Origin: Actinomycetes bacterium
GTDB taxonomy: Bacteria > Actinomycetota > Actinomycetes > Propionibacteriales > Propionibacteriaceae
DNA: 8,730 nucleotides
Assembly: GCA_023432725.1 (NCBI GenBank)
Contig: JAEYUH010000082.1
Location: 1 to 8,730, forward strand
Direction of reading: 5' to 3'
The position numbers were made by a program, and so were the translations under genes. Positions within the stretch are counted from its first letter, which is position 1, and every line of letters starts with the position of its first letter. Shown in pieces: positions 1-7,306 of this stretch. Below the pieces are notes generated by a model that saw only the letters and a list, made by a program, of their open reading frames with translations, ran no database searches and was not told the origin of the DNA.

Positions 1-354
1 CTCACCGCATCCTGCGCGTTCTGCGTCGACATGAACAGCTACCGGGCCGGGGATGCCGGCGTCAGCGACGCGGAGCTGCGGGCGCTCCAGGAGGGCACGG
101 AGGAGGGCGTTGCCACCCTGACCGAGCGCGAGCGGACGGCGATCGCGTACGCCAGGGCGATCTCGTCCACGCCCTTGACCTTCGATGAGCGCCTCACCCA
201 GCGGCTGCGCGACCAGTTCGTCGAGCGCGAGATCGTCATCCTGGCCACCACTGCCGCCCAGGTGAACTACTGGGCCCGCACCATCCAGGCGCTGGGCATC
301 CCGCCCGCGGGCTTCTGCGACGTTCCCCGGCCAGGGCCCGCCCCCGCGAGCTGA
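1..354 (+). CDS. Carboxymuconolactone decarboxylase / AhpD-like protein, 5'-truncated by window edge
   Basis: The frame is open from base 1 and ends at a TGA, giving 117 residues with the N-terminus missing. The first residues carry the CxxC pair C-A-F-C, followed by V-D-M-N, as in the redox-active helix of the carboxymuconolactone decarboxylase (CMD)/AhpD fold. The rest is a helical stretch with the family-typical segment of conserved Glu and Arg (LTERERTAIAYARAI) and an aromatic N-Y-W near the end. AhpD-like proteins use the cysteine pair in peroxide or thiol redox chemistry; other CMD proteins are decarboxylases, and I cannot tell which applies here. An internal ATG at base 31 would lose the CxxC motif and is not the start. 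It converges on the ABC permease gene, 17 nt away. Confidence 0.85.
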   Translation, partial: LTASCAFCVDMNSYRAGDAGVSDAELRALQEGTEEGVATLTERERTAIAYARAISSTPLTFDERLTQRLRDQFVEREIVILATTAAQVNYWARTIQALGIPPAGFCDVPRPGPAPAS

Positions 355-374
355 GCGGCACCTGCCGCGGCTCA
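352..374. terminator. Compact hairpin between convergent genes, possible bidirectional terminator
   Basis: The 17-nt gap between the two converging genes contains GCGGCA-CC-TGCCGC (355-368), a perfect 6-bp stem. The two stop codons (TGA at 352-354, TCA at 372-374) extend the symmetry outward with a small asymmetry. No T-tract follows on either strand, so an intrinsic terminator is only a suggestion; high-GC actinomycetes often lack clear T-tracts. Confidence 0.35.
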
Positions 375-1136
375 GTGGTTGTCCGCGGTGCGGTAGCGCC
401 AGATCGTGACGGCGATCCCCACGGTGGCGGTGACGAGCAGCACCACCCAGCTGTGCGGCGGAACCCCGGCCTCGTCGATGTTCGCGGCGACGAGCACCGA
501 CCAGGGGAACCAGCTGGCCCACCCGGTCTGGCCGAGCAGCTGACCGGCCAGCAGGAGGGCCATGGCGACCCCGATCGGGGCGAGGTAGCCGCGGGTCCAC
601 ACCGTCAGCAGGGCTACCGGCGTGCCGGCCAGCCAGGTGACGGCGATCGCAGCGGCGGTCTCGGCCAGCAGCCCCGGCAGCGTGCCGCCGGTGAAGCCGG
701 TGAGCCCGAGCGCCAGCCCGACCGCGATCGCTTCCGCCAGGGTGATGACGGCGATCACCACCCACCAGGCGAGTGAGAGGGCGAATTTGGCGACGGCGAA
801 ACGGTGGCGCGGGATCGGGAAGGTGAACAGCGCGGTGGCGGTGTGATCGCTGTATTCGCGGCCGAACAGGTAGGTCATGATGAACGCCAGCACCAGCCAG
901 CCGGCGGACCCGATGATGAGCACGACGAAGGAGCTGTAGACCGGCCAGGTCGCTTCGACCCCGCTGAGTTCGGCCTTGGCGCCGAGCATCCCGGTGCGGG
1001 CGGCACGCTCGGGGTCCTGGACGATCCAGATCAGCAGGGCGATGCCGAGCGGCCCGGCCAGGAGGGCGCAGAGGGTTCCCCAGACGACCGGGGCGCGGCG
1101 CAGCTTGAGCAGCTCGGTGATCAGGACGGTGCGCAT
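372..1136 (-). CDS. ABC-2 type transporter permease
   Basis: This 254-residue membrane protein has about six hydrophobic segments (roughly residues 18-39, 69-91, 119-144, 158-178, 184-202 and 229-246). The N-terminus (MRTVLITELLKLRR) is typical of ABC-2 permeases of the BcrB/lantibiotic-immunity type. After the second segment comes the cytoplasmic stretch FGREYSDHTATALFTFPIPR, which is characteristic of the family. It should form the channel half of an exporter with the ATPase encoded directly upstream. The start chosen is the ATG one base after the ATPase TGA (TGA-G-ATG), preceded by GAGGCGG; an in-frame ATG 51 nt upstream would overlap the ATPase gene and is less likely. Translation is probably coupled to the ATPase. 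The substrate cannot be read from the sequence; peptide antibiotics are the usual cargo of relatives. Confidence 0.87.
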   Translation of the reverse strand: MRTVLITELLKLRRAPVVWGTLCALLAGPLGIALLIWIVQDPERAARTGMLGAKAELSGVEATWPVYSSFVVLIIGSAGWLVLAFIMTYLFGREYSDHTATALFTFPIPRHRFAVAKFALSLAWWVVIAVITLAEAIAVGLALGLTGFTGGTLPGLLAETAAAIAVTWLAGTPVALLTVWTRGYLAPIGVAMALLLAGQLLGQTGWASWFPWSVLVAANIDEAGVPPHSWVVLLVTATVGIAVTIWRYRTADNH

Positions 1137-1137
1137 C

Positions 1138-1929
<792 letters not shown>

Positions 1930-1958
1930 TGTGCTCCTTCCCGAGCGATGGGACGTGG

Positions 1959-2597
1959 TCAGTCGGTCGAGGCGTGGGGGCGGCTGTTGTCGACCACGAG
2001 GTCTGCCTGCCCTGCCGGGTCGCAGGTGGCGATGTACTGCAGTTGGACGGTCGCCGATGGCAGGCTGGACGCGGAGCGCGGATCGGGATCGCTCCCTCGC
2101 AGCTCGTGCAGGCGGGCGTACGCCTGCTCGATCGGCACCTCCAGCCATACGGAGTAGTCCCAGGCGCGCGGGACTCCTGCGGCGATGAGCGAGGGGTGGT
2201 GGAGGAACAGGCCGTCCACGATCACGACCGCCTCTTCGGGGGCGCAGGCCCACCGTCCGGGCTGGTGGCCGGCGGGGGCCGTGCGGTAGCGGCCTGACCC
2301 GTCTCGGGCCAGCGGCTGGAGCACGTCTTCCACCGCGGCGGCGAAGGCCGCAGCCCCCGGAAGGGCGGGCTCGTCGGGGGAGAGGTACTCATCCATCGGG
2401 ATGCGGATCACCTTGAGCCCGCACTCGGAGATCAGGCCGCCCAGTTCGTCGGCGAAGGTGGACTTCCCCGAACCGGCGATGCCGTCGACACCCACCAGGG
2501 TGCGTCCCGGCCGCAGTCGGATCCTCGACCGGAGCCAGCGCAGGGCGTCCCAGCCAGGCAGCGGGCCCAGCGGCGCGCGGAGGTCAGTCGCGGTCAT
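1959..2597 (-). CDS. Uridine kinase-like P-loop nucleoside kinase
   Basis: The 212-residue protein has one P-loop, GIAGSGKST (residues 39-47), following a short helical N-terminus and a beta strand (TLVGVDG). Further motifs fit the uridine kinase/phosphoribulokinase superfamily: IRIPMDEYL, corresponding to the acidic substrate-binding strand after the P-loop, and EEAVVIVDGLFLHHPSL, like the VVEGIFLL strand of uridine kinases. Actinomycete genomes carry many such stand-alone 'uridine kinase' proteins whose real substrate is untested, so nucleoside phosphorylation is an inference from fold. The ATG start is preceded by GGGGACG; a TTG one codon upstream is also possible. Its first 14 nt overlap the end of the antiporter gene, which indicates translational coupling. 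The ABC ATPase gene follows after 29 nt. Confidence 0.82.
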   Translation of the reverse strand: MTATDLRAPLGPLPGWDALRWLRSRIRLRPGRTLVGVDGIAGSGKSTFADELGGLISECGLKVIRIPMDEYLSPDEPALPGAAAFAAAVEDVLQPLARDGSGRYRTAPAGHQPGRWACAPEEAVVIVDGLFLHHPSLIAAGVPRAWDYSVWLEVPIEQAYARLHELRGSDPDPRSASSLPSATVQLQYIATCDPAGQADLVVDNSRPHASTD

Positions 2598-3849
2598 CAA
2601 CGTCCCCGATCGGTGCGACGTCGAGGTCCACGACGCCGTCGCGGTTCATATCGGCGGAGCGCCACTGACGGGCGTCCCAGTGCAGGGTGGCGGCGCCCAG
2701 TACCGCCGCGATCAGGCTTGCTGCCAGGATCCCGACCTTGGCTGCCACCCGGTGGCCCTCGTCGTCGAACGACAGTTCGGCGATCAGCAGCGACACTGTG
2801 AATCCGATGGCGCAGAGGAAGCCGATCGGCAGGAGATCCCGGACCCCGATCGCATCAGGCAGCCGCAGCGGGGTGAGGCGGACAGCCAGGGCGGTGGTGC
2901 CGAGCACGCCCAGCAGCTTCCCGGCGACCAGCCCGATCCCGACCGCCAGCAGCACGGGCAGGTCCGGGTCGGCGCCCCGGTCGCCGACAAGGGTCACGCC
3001 GGCGGCGAAGAAGGCGAAGACCGGCAGCGCGATCCCTGCCGACCAGGGTCGAACCAGGCCCTCGAACTGGTGGGTGCGAGGCGGGACGGGGCCTCGCGCC
3101 CTCGCCGGGACCGCGAGCCCGAGCAGCACACCCGCGATCGTGGCGTGAACCCCGCTGGCGTGCATGAGGGTCCAGGCGAGCACGACTACCGGCACCAGGA
3201 GCCACCACCGCAGCCGGCGGGCCCGCACCAACAGGGCGAAGACCGCCACCGCCGCGAACGCCGCGAGCAGCATCCACAGATCGATGGCGTCGGTGTAGAA
3301 GACCGCGATGACAATGATCGCCAGCAGGTCATCGACCACCGCGAGAGTGAGCAGGAAGGTCCGCAGCGCGCGCGGCAGGCCGCGTCCGAAGACCGCGAGC
3401 ACCGCGAGAGCGAAGGCGATGTCGGTGGCGGTGGGGATCGCCCAGCCGGAGAGGGCGCCTGGCTCGCCCGACCCCAGGACGATCGCGGCGTAGATGAGTG
3501 CGGGCACCAGCATGCCGCCGATCGCGGCGAGCACGGGGACGCCGGCCTCCCGCGGTCGACGCAGGCTCCCGACTACCAGTTCGTGCTTCAGTTCGACACC
3601 CACGACGAAGAAGAAGACCGCCAGCAGTCCGTCCGCCGCCCAGCTGGAAAGCGACAGGTCAAGGTGGAGGGACTCGGGCCCGATCCGCCACCCGGCGATC
3701 GCGTGGTAGACGTCCTGCCAGGGGGAGTTGGCCCACAGCAGGCCGATCAGGGCCGCACCGATCAGCAGCAGGCCGCCGTTGGAGTCCCGCGTCACGAACT
3801 GCCGGATCCGCTCCGGCCGCCTGGTGGCGGGGCCCGTCGAGTTGGTCAT
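2584..3849 (-). CDS. nhaA: Na+/H+ antiporter NhaA
   Basis: The 421-residue integral membrane protein exchanges cytoplasmic Na+ for external protons. Diagnostic motifs are present: PTATDIAFALAVLAVFG with Asp143 (equivalent of E. coli D133) and LTLAVVDDLLAIIVIA with the Asp173-Asp174 ion-binding pair (D163/D164). A GKLLG segment holds the Lys equivalent to K300. The N-terminal WANSPW and FFFVVGVELKHELVVG segments also match. The start is the ATG preceded by TGAGGACAGAC; an ATG 14 codons upstream gives a basic extension with no good ribosome binding site. The tail after the last membrane segment is acidic and contains an EF-hand-like loop (residues 400-410: D, N, D, G, V and D spaced as in Ca2+ loops). 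A small hairpin, CACCC-TTC-GGGTG at 3871-3883, lies in the leader. First gene of the four-gene operon. Confidence 0.95.
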   Translation of the reverse strand: MTNSTGPATRRPERIRQFVTRDSNGGLLLIGAALIGLLWANSPWQDVYHAIAGWRIGPESLHLDLSLSSWAADGLLAVFFFVVGVELKHELVVGSLRRPREAGVPVLAAIGGMLVPALIYAAIVLGSGEPGALSGWAIPTATDIAFALAVLAVFGRGLPRALRTFLLTLAVVDDLLAIIVIAVFYTDAIDLWMLLAAFAAVAVFALLVRARRLRWWLLVPVVVLAWTLMHASGVHATIAGVLLGLAVPARARGPVPPRTHQFEGLVRPWSAGIALPVFAFFAAGVTLVGDRGADPDLPVLLAVGIGLVAGKLLGVLGTTALAVRLTPLRLPDAIGVRDLLPIGFLCAIGFTVSLLIAELSFDDEGHRVAAKVGILAASLIAAVLGAATLHWDARQWRSADMNRDGVVDLDVAPIGDVDDRD

Positions 3850-3947
3850 GTCTGTCCTCAGCCGACGAGGCACCCTTCGGGTGAAGGGCACCGATCGCCG
3901 ACCAGGCTTCCCGGCACACCAACTGGAAGGCTACACCCGCCCGGCGG

Positions 3948-5090
3948 TCAGGGGGAGGTGGCGGGAGCCGTCGTGTCGAGCCAGTCGGCCATGACGGTGA
4001 GGGCCAGACCGAGGTTCCCCATCTGGCAGTGGTTCTCAGCGTGCTCGGCGCGGGTGAACACCCGTCCGGTCACGGAGCGGGCGTTGACCAGGGCGGCCCG
4101 CTGCAGCCGGTAGAGCTTCACGGGCTGGAACCTGTCCCGCTCGCCCGCCATCAGCAGGACGTCCTGAGCGACGAGCGCCGAGTTCAGGTGGCGTTCGTTC
4201 ATGCCAAGGAGCCAGTGGGCAGCGGCGGACGGCTCGGCATCCAGCTGGTTCGTGATGTACAGGGCGTGGCGGACCGTGTGATGAAGGACGGGGAAGGCGC
4301 GCATCCGGACCCGGATCGACCAGTCCAGCAGCGCGGGCCTGGCCAGCATGGCGTCGAGCATCCGGCGCACCAGCGGGCCTGCCGCCACGACGAGGTCGTA
4401 CAGCGGCGGGTCCACGATGAGCCGGGTGATCCGCTTCTCGAAGGCCGCTGCACGGACGCACCAGTAGCCGCCGAACGAGATCCCGAGCAGCGTGACGTCG
4501 TCCAGGCCGAAGTGGTCGAGTACCGCCCCGACCGGCTTCTCCCAGTCGTGGTCGTGGGCCAGGCCGTGGCGGCGGTGGGCGCCTCCCTGTCCCGGCCCCT
4601 CGAAGGCCACCACGTCGTAGCCACGGTCGGCCAGTGCCCGCCAGAAGCAGAAGAACTCCTCGACGAACGAGTCAAAGCCCCCGTGCGCGACCACCGTCCC
4701 CCGGGACGGACCGACGGCAGGCAGCCTGAGGGTGGGGAGGAACCCGGCGCCGTAGGGCACGAGATCGCGGTGGAGCCCTTCGTCGGCGAACCCCTTGTCG
4801 AAGGCGTCAATGAACTGCTCGTACAGCGCGGCCTTGTCAGGGTCGGCCGGATCAGTGAGGAACTCCGCCGCGCGGTAGCCGAACGCGGCATTGCGCCACC
4901 GACCTTCGCGGGCGGCCTGGTCGGCCAGCCGGCTGAACACCGGCTTGTTGTCCTGGACCCGGCGGATCGACCGTCCGGCCACCTCCAGGTCCTCCGGCCG
5001 GGAGTAGCCCAGCGAGTACCAGCGGTTCAGTTGGTAGTTGACGAAGCCGACCCGGCTGAACCGTCGGAACCCCACCGGCAATCCGGACAC
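3948..5090 (-). CDS. Alpha/beta hydrolase with N-terminal helical domain
   Basis: The 380-residue protein has an N-terminal helical region of about 120 residues, then the hydrolase core. The oxyanion-hole motif is HGGFDSF (136-142) and the nucleophile elbow is GISFGGYW with Ser205. The likely acid is Asp319 in AGERDRF and the likely catalytic His is 354 in AENHCQMGN (His350 is an alternative). The layout resembles the FrsA/2,6-dihydropseudooxynicotine hydrolase-like branch, in which the helical domain covers the active site. Substrate unknown; probably an ester or a C-C bond. The start is a GTG preceded by a G-rich stretch (GGGCGGGGGTGCG); this choice is only moderately secure. It lies 110 nt downstream of the YrdB-like gene on the same strand and 98 nt upstream of nhaA. 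Confidence 0.85.
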   Translation of the reverse strand: MSGLPVGFRRFSRVGFVNYQLNRWYSLGYSRPEDLEVAGRSIRRVQDNKPVFSRLADQAAREGRWRNAAFGYRAAEFLTDPADPDKAALYEQFIDAFDKGFADEGLHRDLVPYGAGFLPTLRLPAVGPSRGTVVAHGGFDSFVEEFFCFWRALADRGYDVVAFEGPGQGGAHRRHGLAHDHDWEKPVGAVLDHFGLDDVTLLGISFGGYWCVRAAAFEKRITRLIVDPPLYDLVVAAGPLVRRMLDAMLARPALLDWSIRVRMRAFPVLHHTVRHALYITNQLDAEPSAAAHWLLGMNERHLNSALVAQDVLLMAGERDRFQPVKLYRLQRAALVNARSVTGRVFTRAEHAENHCQMGNLGLALTVMADWLDTTAPATSP

Positions 5091-5126
5091 ACCGCACCCC
5101 CGCCCGAGGTCGATGTGCTGAGACTA

Positions 5127-5165
5127 CAGCCGGCGGCCGTCTCGGTCACCGTGTGTGGCCGGCTG
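5127..5165. other. Inverted repeat between yrdB-like and hydrolase genes
   Basis: Perfect 8-bp arms CAGCCGGC and GCCGGCTG are separated by 23 nt. The repeat lies in the 110-nt gap between two same-strand genes and could be a transcript stem-loop that partly separates them, or a protein site. There is no T-tract. GC-rich arms of this size also arise by chance, so confidence is low. Confidence 0.25.
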
Positions 5166-5200
5166 ATCACATGGTCGGGTGTCGAGTCTGCGGGCTCGCC

Positions 5201-5557
5201 CTATCCGACCAGGTCCGCCGCCGAGGCGTGGCCGGGCATCAGGGCGAGCAGGACATTGTTGATGACGATCAGCACGGCGAACACACCCGCCAGTCTGGGA
5301 TGACCGGCGAGAGCCAATGCTCCAGCCGCGCCCAACAGGGCCAGCGAGCCGATCACCTCACGGACCGACGGTGCAATCGGGTTCGTGGCCCCCGGTGCGA
5401 CGACGAGCGCCCAGAACAGGACGAGTGCGGCCGGTGCGCCAATGGCGACCAGCCAGCGAGCCGGGCCCTCTGAGCTCTGGAGCCCGGCTGAGGCGAGGGC
5501 CGCGAGGCCAGCGAGCTCGAGAGCGAACCGGAGGGCGAGATTGGCGGTGGCGATCAT
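5201..5557 (-). CDS. YrdB family protein (DUF2568), small membrane protein
   Basis: This 118-residue, very hydrophobic protein has about four membrane-spanning segments. The N-terminal pattern NLALRFALELAGLAAL and the downstream GAPAALVLFWALVVAPGA, then INNVLL near the end, fit the YrdB/DUF2568 family, whose function is not known. The start is the ATG preceded by AGAAGGAG with 7-8 nt spacing; an upstream in-frame start would put the coding region over the promoter and inverted repeat and is rejected. It is divergent from the TetR gene with 77 nt between the starts, and is the probable target of that repressor. Confidence 0.82.
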   Translation of the reverse strand: MIATANLALRFALELAGLAALASAGLQSSEGPARWLVAIGAPAALVLFWALVVAPGATNPIAPSVREVIGSLALLGAAGALALAGHPRLAGVFAVLIVINNVLLALMPGHASAADLVG

Positions 5558-5575
5558 GACCTTGCTCCTTCTGTC

Positions 5576-5610
5576 AGCTATGATTGCTAACATAGATAGC
5601 CATCATAGCT
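5576..5610. promoter_or_regulatory. Probable TetR-type operator (inverted repeat)
   Basis: Perfect 9-bp arms, AGCTATGAT (5576-5584) and ATCATAGCT (5602-5610), lie in the AT-rich gap between the divergent yrdB-like and tetR genes. The repeat overlaps the proposed -10 and spacer of the yrdB-like promoter. A second element, ATAGCCAT, appears twice, 22 bp (two helical turns) apart at 5596 and 5618. The arrangement fits control of both genes by the adjacent repressor; which of the two elements is the binding site is an inference. Confidence 0.55.
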
Positions 5611-5618
5611 AATGTCAA
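5589..5618 (-). promoter_or_regulatory. Promoter for the yrdB-like gene
   Basis: Read on the minus strand: a perfect -35 TTGACA (5613-5618), an 18-bp spacer, and a -10-like TATGTT (5589-5594), about 30 nt before the ATG. The operator-like inverted repeat overlaps it, so repression by steric block is plausible. Confidence 0.55.
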
Positions 5619-5634
5619 TAGCCATTGGAGAGCC

Positions 5635-6201
5635 ATGCCGACCCCGTCACGAACCTCCCTCGACGCCATCGTCGCCGCCGGACGGGCCATCGTCGCCGAA
5701 GAAGGCGTCGCCGGGCTGACGATGCAGCGGGTCGGCGAGGCTGTCGGCGTCCGGGCCCCATCGCTGTACAAGCACGTGCCGAGCCGTGCCGCCCTGATCC
5801 GGCTGGTCGCGGAGGACCTGGTGGACGATATTGCGCGGCAACTCGACGCCGCCGCCAGCACGGGCGACCCCAGGCAGGACCTTCGTGCGCTGGCGCTCAC
5901 CCTTCGAGCGTTCGCGCTGGGGGACCGTCACGGCTTCGACCTGCTCTTCACGCCCCTGCCAGCTGACGCCGCGCCGGACACCTCCACCTTCGCAGCAGCC
6001 GCCGGCCCGGTCCTCCGGGTCGCCACCACGCTTGCGGGCCCCGACCGCGGCCTTGACGCCGCCCGCACCGTCACGGCGTGGGCCTCGGGCTTCCTCAGGA
6101 TGGAGCTGTCTGGTGACTTCCAGCTCGGCGGGGACATCCCGGGGGCCTTCGAGTTCGGCCTCCGGACGCTCATCGCCGGCCTGGACCATCGAGAGACCTA
6201 A
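5635..6201 (+). CDS. TetR/AcrR family transcriptional regulator (WHG-type C-terminus)
   Basis: The 188-residue repressor has an N-terminal helix-turn-helix (about residues 28-47: LTMQRVGEAVGVRAPSLYKH), with the SLYKHV recognition-helix pattern of TetR proteins. The C-terminal half is helical, and the segment TAWASGFLRMELSGDFQLGG resembles the TetR C-terminal ligand domain of the WHG type. The ligand is unknown. The ATG is preceded by TTGGAG at short spacing. By position it should repress the divergent yrdB-like gene and its own promoter through the inverted repeat in the gap. A gap of 77 nt separates it from the downstream toxin-antitoxin pair, which probably has its own promoter. Confidence 0.92.
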   Translation: MPTPSRTSLDAIVAAGRAIVAEEGVAGLTMQRVGEAVGVRAPSLYKHVPSRAALIRLVAEDLVDDIARQLDAAASTGDPRQDLRALALTLRAFALGDRHGFDLLFTPLPADAAPDTSTFAAAAGPVLRVATTLAGPDRGLDAARTVTAWASGFLRMELSGDFQLGGDIPGAFEFGLRTLIAGLDHRET

Positions 6202-6238
6202 GGGAGAACCGCTGATTGGCGGACTTGCGTTCGCGGAG

Positions 6239-6246
6239 ATGTACAT
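6239..6246. promoter_or_regulatory. ATGTACAT palindrome, possible antitoxin autoregulation site
   Basis: The 8-bp palindrome contains TGTACA, the core hexamer that YefM-YoeB is known to recognise in E. coli. It sits 32 nt before the antitoxin ATG, where an operator is expected. Two other TGTACA hexamers occur inside genes in this window, so the match alone is not significant; position is the main support. Confidence 0.35.
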
Positions 6247-6278
6247 TTGCGCTGTTTCAGCAGGTAACGTTGTGCGAC

Positions 6279-6542
6279 ATGAGCGACATGAGTGTGAGCG
6301 ATGCCCGAGCGCGTCTGGCAGACGTTGTGGACGCGGCGAGGGTTGGTCATGACCCGGTCTACCTGACTCGTCGGGGGCAGCGGGTGGCTGCGGTCATCGC
6401 CTCCGAGGACCTGGACCGCCTGATCGCCGCTGCCGAGGATCTGGCCGACATCGAGGCGGCCCGTGCCGCCCGTGCCGAGATCGCCGAGGGTGAGCCGGCG
6501 ATCCCGTGGGAGCAGGTCAGGGCCGACCTCGGCCTGACATGA
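6279..6542 (+). CDS. Type II antitoxin, Phd/YefM family
   Basis: The 87-residue protein has the N-terminal Phd/YefM DNA-binding pattern MSVSDARARLADVVDAA, then VYLTRRGQRVAAVIASEDLDRL, which is the family hallmark (target-strand 'R-G-x-x-V-A-V-I-v-s'). The acidic, Ala-rich C-terminal part (from about residue 50) is where such antitoxins wrap and neutralise the toxin. Two in-frame ATGs, 9 nt apart, lie in a tandem GCGACATGA duplication, so the start could be either; no strong ribosome binding site precedes them and the message may be nearly leaderless. An in-frame TTG at 6216 is rejected because it would cover the TGTACA site and adds non-family sequence. The stop overlaps the toxin ATG. Confidence 0.88.
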   Translation: MSDMSVSDARARLADVVDAARVGHDPVYLTRRGQRVAAVIASEDLDRLIAAAEDLADIEAARAARAEIAEGEPAIPWEQVRADLGLT

Positions 6543-6802
6543 CCTACCGCGTCGAGGTCGCTGCTGCGGCTGTGCGGCAGTTGCGCAAGCTGGACCGTCC
6601 CGCCCAGCGCCGGGTGCAGGCGGCTATCGAGCTGTTGGCAGCCGAGCCCCGACCGAAGGGAGCCAGAAAACTCGTCGGCGGGGACGGCGCATGGCGCGTC
6701 CGCACTGGCGACTACCGAATCGTCTACGAGATCCACGACCACGTGCTGCTTGTCCTCGTCATCGCCGTCGGACACCGAGGAGAGATCTACGACCGTCGAT
6801 AG
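6539..6802 (+). CDS. Type II toxin, RelE/ParE superfamily
   Basis: The 87-residue basic protein has the RelE/ParE plan: N-terminal strand TYRVEVAAAAVRQLRKLD, two helices, then the beta sheet with WRVRTGDYRIVYEI (52-65) and VLVIAVGHRGEIYDR (72-86). Arg60, Arg80 and Tyr84 lie where E. coli RelE has R61, R81 and Y87, so ribosome-dependent mRNA cleavage is likely; a gyrase-type ParE activity is less likely because these residues are kept. The ATG overlaps the antitoxin TGA (ATGA), which sets up translational coupling. An in-frame ATG 11 codons upstream, inside the antitoxin gene, is rejected. Confidence 0.9.
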   Translation: MTYRVEVAAAAVRQLRKLDRPAQRRVQAAIELLAAEPRPKGARKLVGGDGAWRVRTGDYRIVYEIHDHVLLVLVIAVGHRGEIYDRR

Positions 6803-6910
6803 CCCGGTACCCGGACTTGGCCGCGGTGTGCGAGGGTACCCTCCGCCGCTACGGCGACAACTGGGTCGTCCAGAGGGGGTTCGAAAAGGGCGGCGATTGC
6901 TGCGGGCGGC
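6803..6910. other. Intergenic gap between convergent genes, with a perfect palindrome
   Basis: The gap separates the toxin and the monooxygenase-like gene. The only structure I see is GAGGGTACCCTC (6832-6843), a perfect 12-bp palindrome with no loop, so it is a poor terminator and more like a dyad protein site. No convincing small gene or gene remnant could be recognised on either strand. Confidence 0.3.
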
Positions 6911-7192
6911 TCAGACCTCGGTGAGTCGCAGCCCGTCGATCGGCACCCTCTCCCACACCTCGAACGGGTCGTCGGCGACAGCCGCCCTGGCAATCGGGGC
7001 CAGCGCGATGAAGTCCGCTTCCGACGCGAAGGTTGCCAGCCCCACCAGACGATCCGATCCGGCATCGGCGAGGGTGTGTACCGACACCAGGCCGGGACTT
7101 CCGGCGATAGCGGCGCCGTACCGGTGCATCGAGGCGATGAGCGCCTCGCGGTGCTCGGGGTGCGGGTGGTGCACCGACATCAGGACAAACAT
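6911..7192 (-). CDS. Antibiotic biosynthesis monooxygenase (ABM) domain protein
   Basis: The 93-residue single-domain protein has a dimeric alpha-beta barrel (ferredoxin-like) pattern: strand MFVLMSVHHPHPEHREALIASM, a helix, GSPGLVSVHTLAD, then VGLATFASEADFIALAP. This matches the ABM/quinol monooxygenase fold, which has no cofactor motif; members act as small quinone or heme monooxygenases or are uncharacterised. The ATG has no clear ribosome binding site (upstream GGCGTACCCTGACTGCC). The start lies 70 nt from the IS flanking repeat. Before the IS inserted, it lay just downstream of the tRNA gene on the same strand. Confidence 0.72.
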   Translation of the reverse strand: MFVLMSVHHPHPEHREALIASMHRYGAAIAGSPGLVSVHTLADAGSDRLVGLATFASEADFIALAPIARAAVADDPFEVWERVPIDGLRLTEV

Positions 7193-7262
7193 GGCAGTCA
7201 GGGTACGCCGCAGCCCACTGCCCCGTCGGTACCCGGAATGCCACGCAAACAGTTAGTCAGAT

Positions 7263-7277
7263 CCATGTTGGTGGGGC
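7263..7277. repeat. Target-site duplication, left copy (15 bp)
   Basis: CCATGTTGGTGGGGC is repeated exactly at 8643-8657; the bases immediately outside differ. The right copy runs over the last nine bases of the tRNA gene including CCA. An exact 15-bp repeat that borders both ends of an IS481-type element fits a target-site duplication. Confidence 0.85.
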
Positions 7278-7284
7278 TGAACTC

Positions 7285-7303
7285 ATTCGGTTGATGGGCG
7301 ACG
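7285..7303 (+). repeat. IS end repeat L1
   Basis: ATTCGGTTGATGGGCGACG, starting at base 8 of the left end. It is the outermost left copy of the 19-bp repeat (consensus CTTCGGCTGATCCTTGACA) and is more diverged than L2. Confidence 0.7.
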
Positions 7304-7306
7304 GTT

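Noticed and set aside
1930..2253. N-terminal extension of the ABC ATPase by 108 codons
   Set aside because: It would overlap the kinase gene, has no domain-like sequence, and the GTG at 1929 has a strong GGAAGGAG ribosome binding site.
2401..4113. Long plus-strand open frame of 570 codons
   Set aside because: It is antisense to nhaA and the kinase gene. Its product is rich in Gly, Arg, Gln and Asp without domains, which is typical of a GC-rich shadow frame.
4255..5770. Two other TGTACA hexamers as YefM sites
   Set aside because: They lie inside the hydrolase and tetR coding regions, away from the toxin-antitoxin promoter, and about two such hexamers are expected by chance.
6805..7237. Exact 11-bp repeat CGGTACCCGGA on both sides of the monooxygenase-like gene
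   Set aside because: Repeats of this length are expected several times by chance in a GC-rich window of this size, and no mobile gene lies between them.
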